Positions 43,391-43,465 of a stretch of 43,465 nucleotides of DNA are shown piece by piece. How positions within the stretch are numbered: the first letter of the stretch is position 1; every line of letters begins with the position of its first letter. Made by a program: the position numbers and the translations under genes. The DNA lies in NCBI GenBank assembly GCA_021847645.1, contig JAJZQG010000046.1, positions 1 to 43,465 on the forward strand, written 5' to 3'. The notes beneath the pieces are model-generated. The model did no database searches. It was not told the origin of the DNA and saw only the letters and a list, made by a program, of their open reading frames with translations. The stretch comes from Myxococcales bacterium (GTDB taxonomy: Bacteria > Myxococcota_A > Polyangia > Polyangiales > Polyangiaceae).

Positions 43391-43465
43391 TCATCGCGGC
43401 ACGCTCATACCGGCCTCTGGGTCCTCGGCGCCGATGGCGCGCCCGTCGCGCCGGTACTCGACGTG
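43391..43465 (-). CDS. 3' end of an unassigned tail gene, cut by the window edge
   Basis: Twenty-four codons remain, ending [16 protein letters not shown] then TGA at 43393-43391. No family can be named from this much sequence. Order in contractile tails suggests a tail hub or late-control D-like protein upstream of the spike, which is inference. Confidence 0.5.
   Translation of the reverse strand, partial: HVEYRRDGRAIGAEDPEAGMSVPR

Overview
The window is visibly high-GC DNA with tightly packed genes, many joined by 4-base ATGA overlaps. Gene density, codon use and gene content (chimeric ars cluster, contractile tail module, a RIT element) would fit a Myxococcota-like or similar high-GC bacterium, but no rRNA, tRNA or housekeeping marker is present, so the lineage is an inference. 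Almost all genes lie on the minus strand. The plus strand carries only a serine recombinase group (8.2-10.9 kb) and three tyrosine recombinases (29.7-32.8 kb). The window looks like accessory DNA built from three blocks.

Block 1 (about 0.1-12.9 kb) is a defence/mobility patchwork. A six-gene minus-strand operon starts with a fusion of an Uma2-type PD-(D/E)XK nuclease and a LexA-like winged helix. It continues with a SEC-C zinc protein and four unassigned conserved proteins. It is followed by an AbiE-type toxin-antitoxin pair, a conserved 379-residue protein, a plus-strand group (60-residue protein, serine recombinase, APH-fold kinase), a Cys-cluster protein, and a HTH-PIN toxin-antitoxin pair with direct-repeat operators.

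Block 2 (13.5-25.2 kb) is a 16-gene, single-direction arsenic operon: arsR, arsD fused to an AhpD-like domain, arsA, an iron-sulfur flavoprotein reductase, a thioredoxin, an OsmC protein, a small membrane protein, a VKOR-DsbA fusion, two more thioredoxin-like proteins, a CcdA-like membrane electron carrier, acr3, arsC, arsM, a PhnD-like anchored binding protein and a lipoprotein. Besides the classic metallochaperone, efflux, arsenate reduction and methylation steps it carries a full set of thiol-redox parts on both sides of the membrane. The arsR promoter is well formed, overlaps a perfect inverted repeat, and sits so close to arsR that the mRNA should be nearly leaderless.

Block 3 (25.2 kb to the end) is prophage- or tailocin-like. 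From right to left it encodes spike (gpV-like), gp25, baseplate J, several tail accessory proteins, a P2 gpI-like protein, a fibre, a zinc ribbon, an amidase, a holin-like protein and a Cys-peptidase-like protein. Beyond these lies a set of small cargo operons that includes an amidoligase with two gamma-glutamylcyclotransferases. Four cargo transcription units start from almost the same sequence box. One of these cargo genes (89 codons) has been split by a 3.45-kb RIT element with 39-bp inverted ends and an 8-bp direct repeat; removing the element restores the reading frame exactly.
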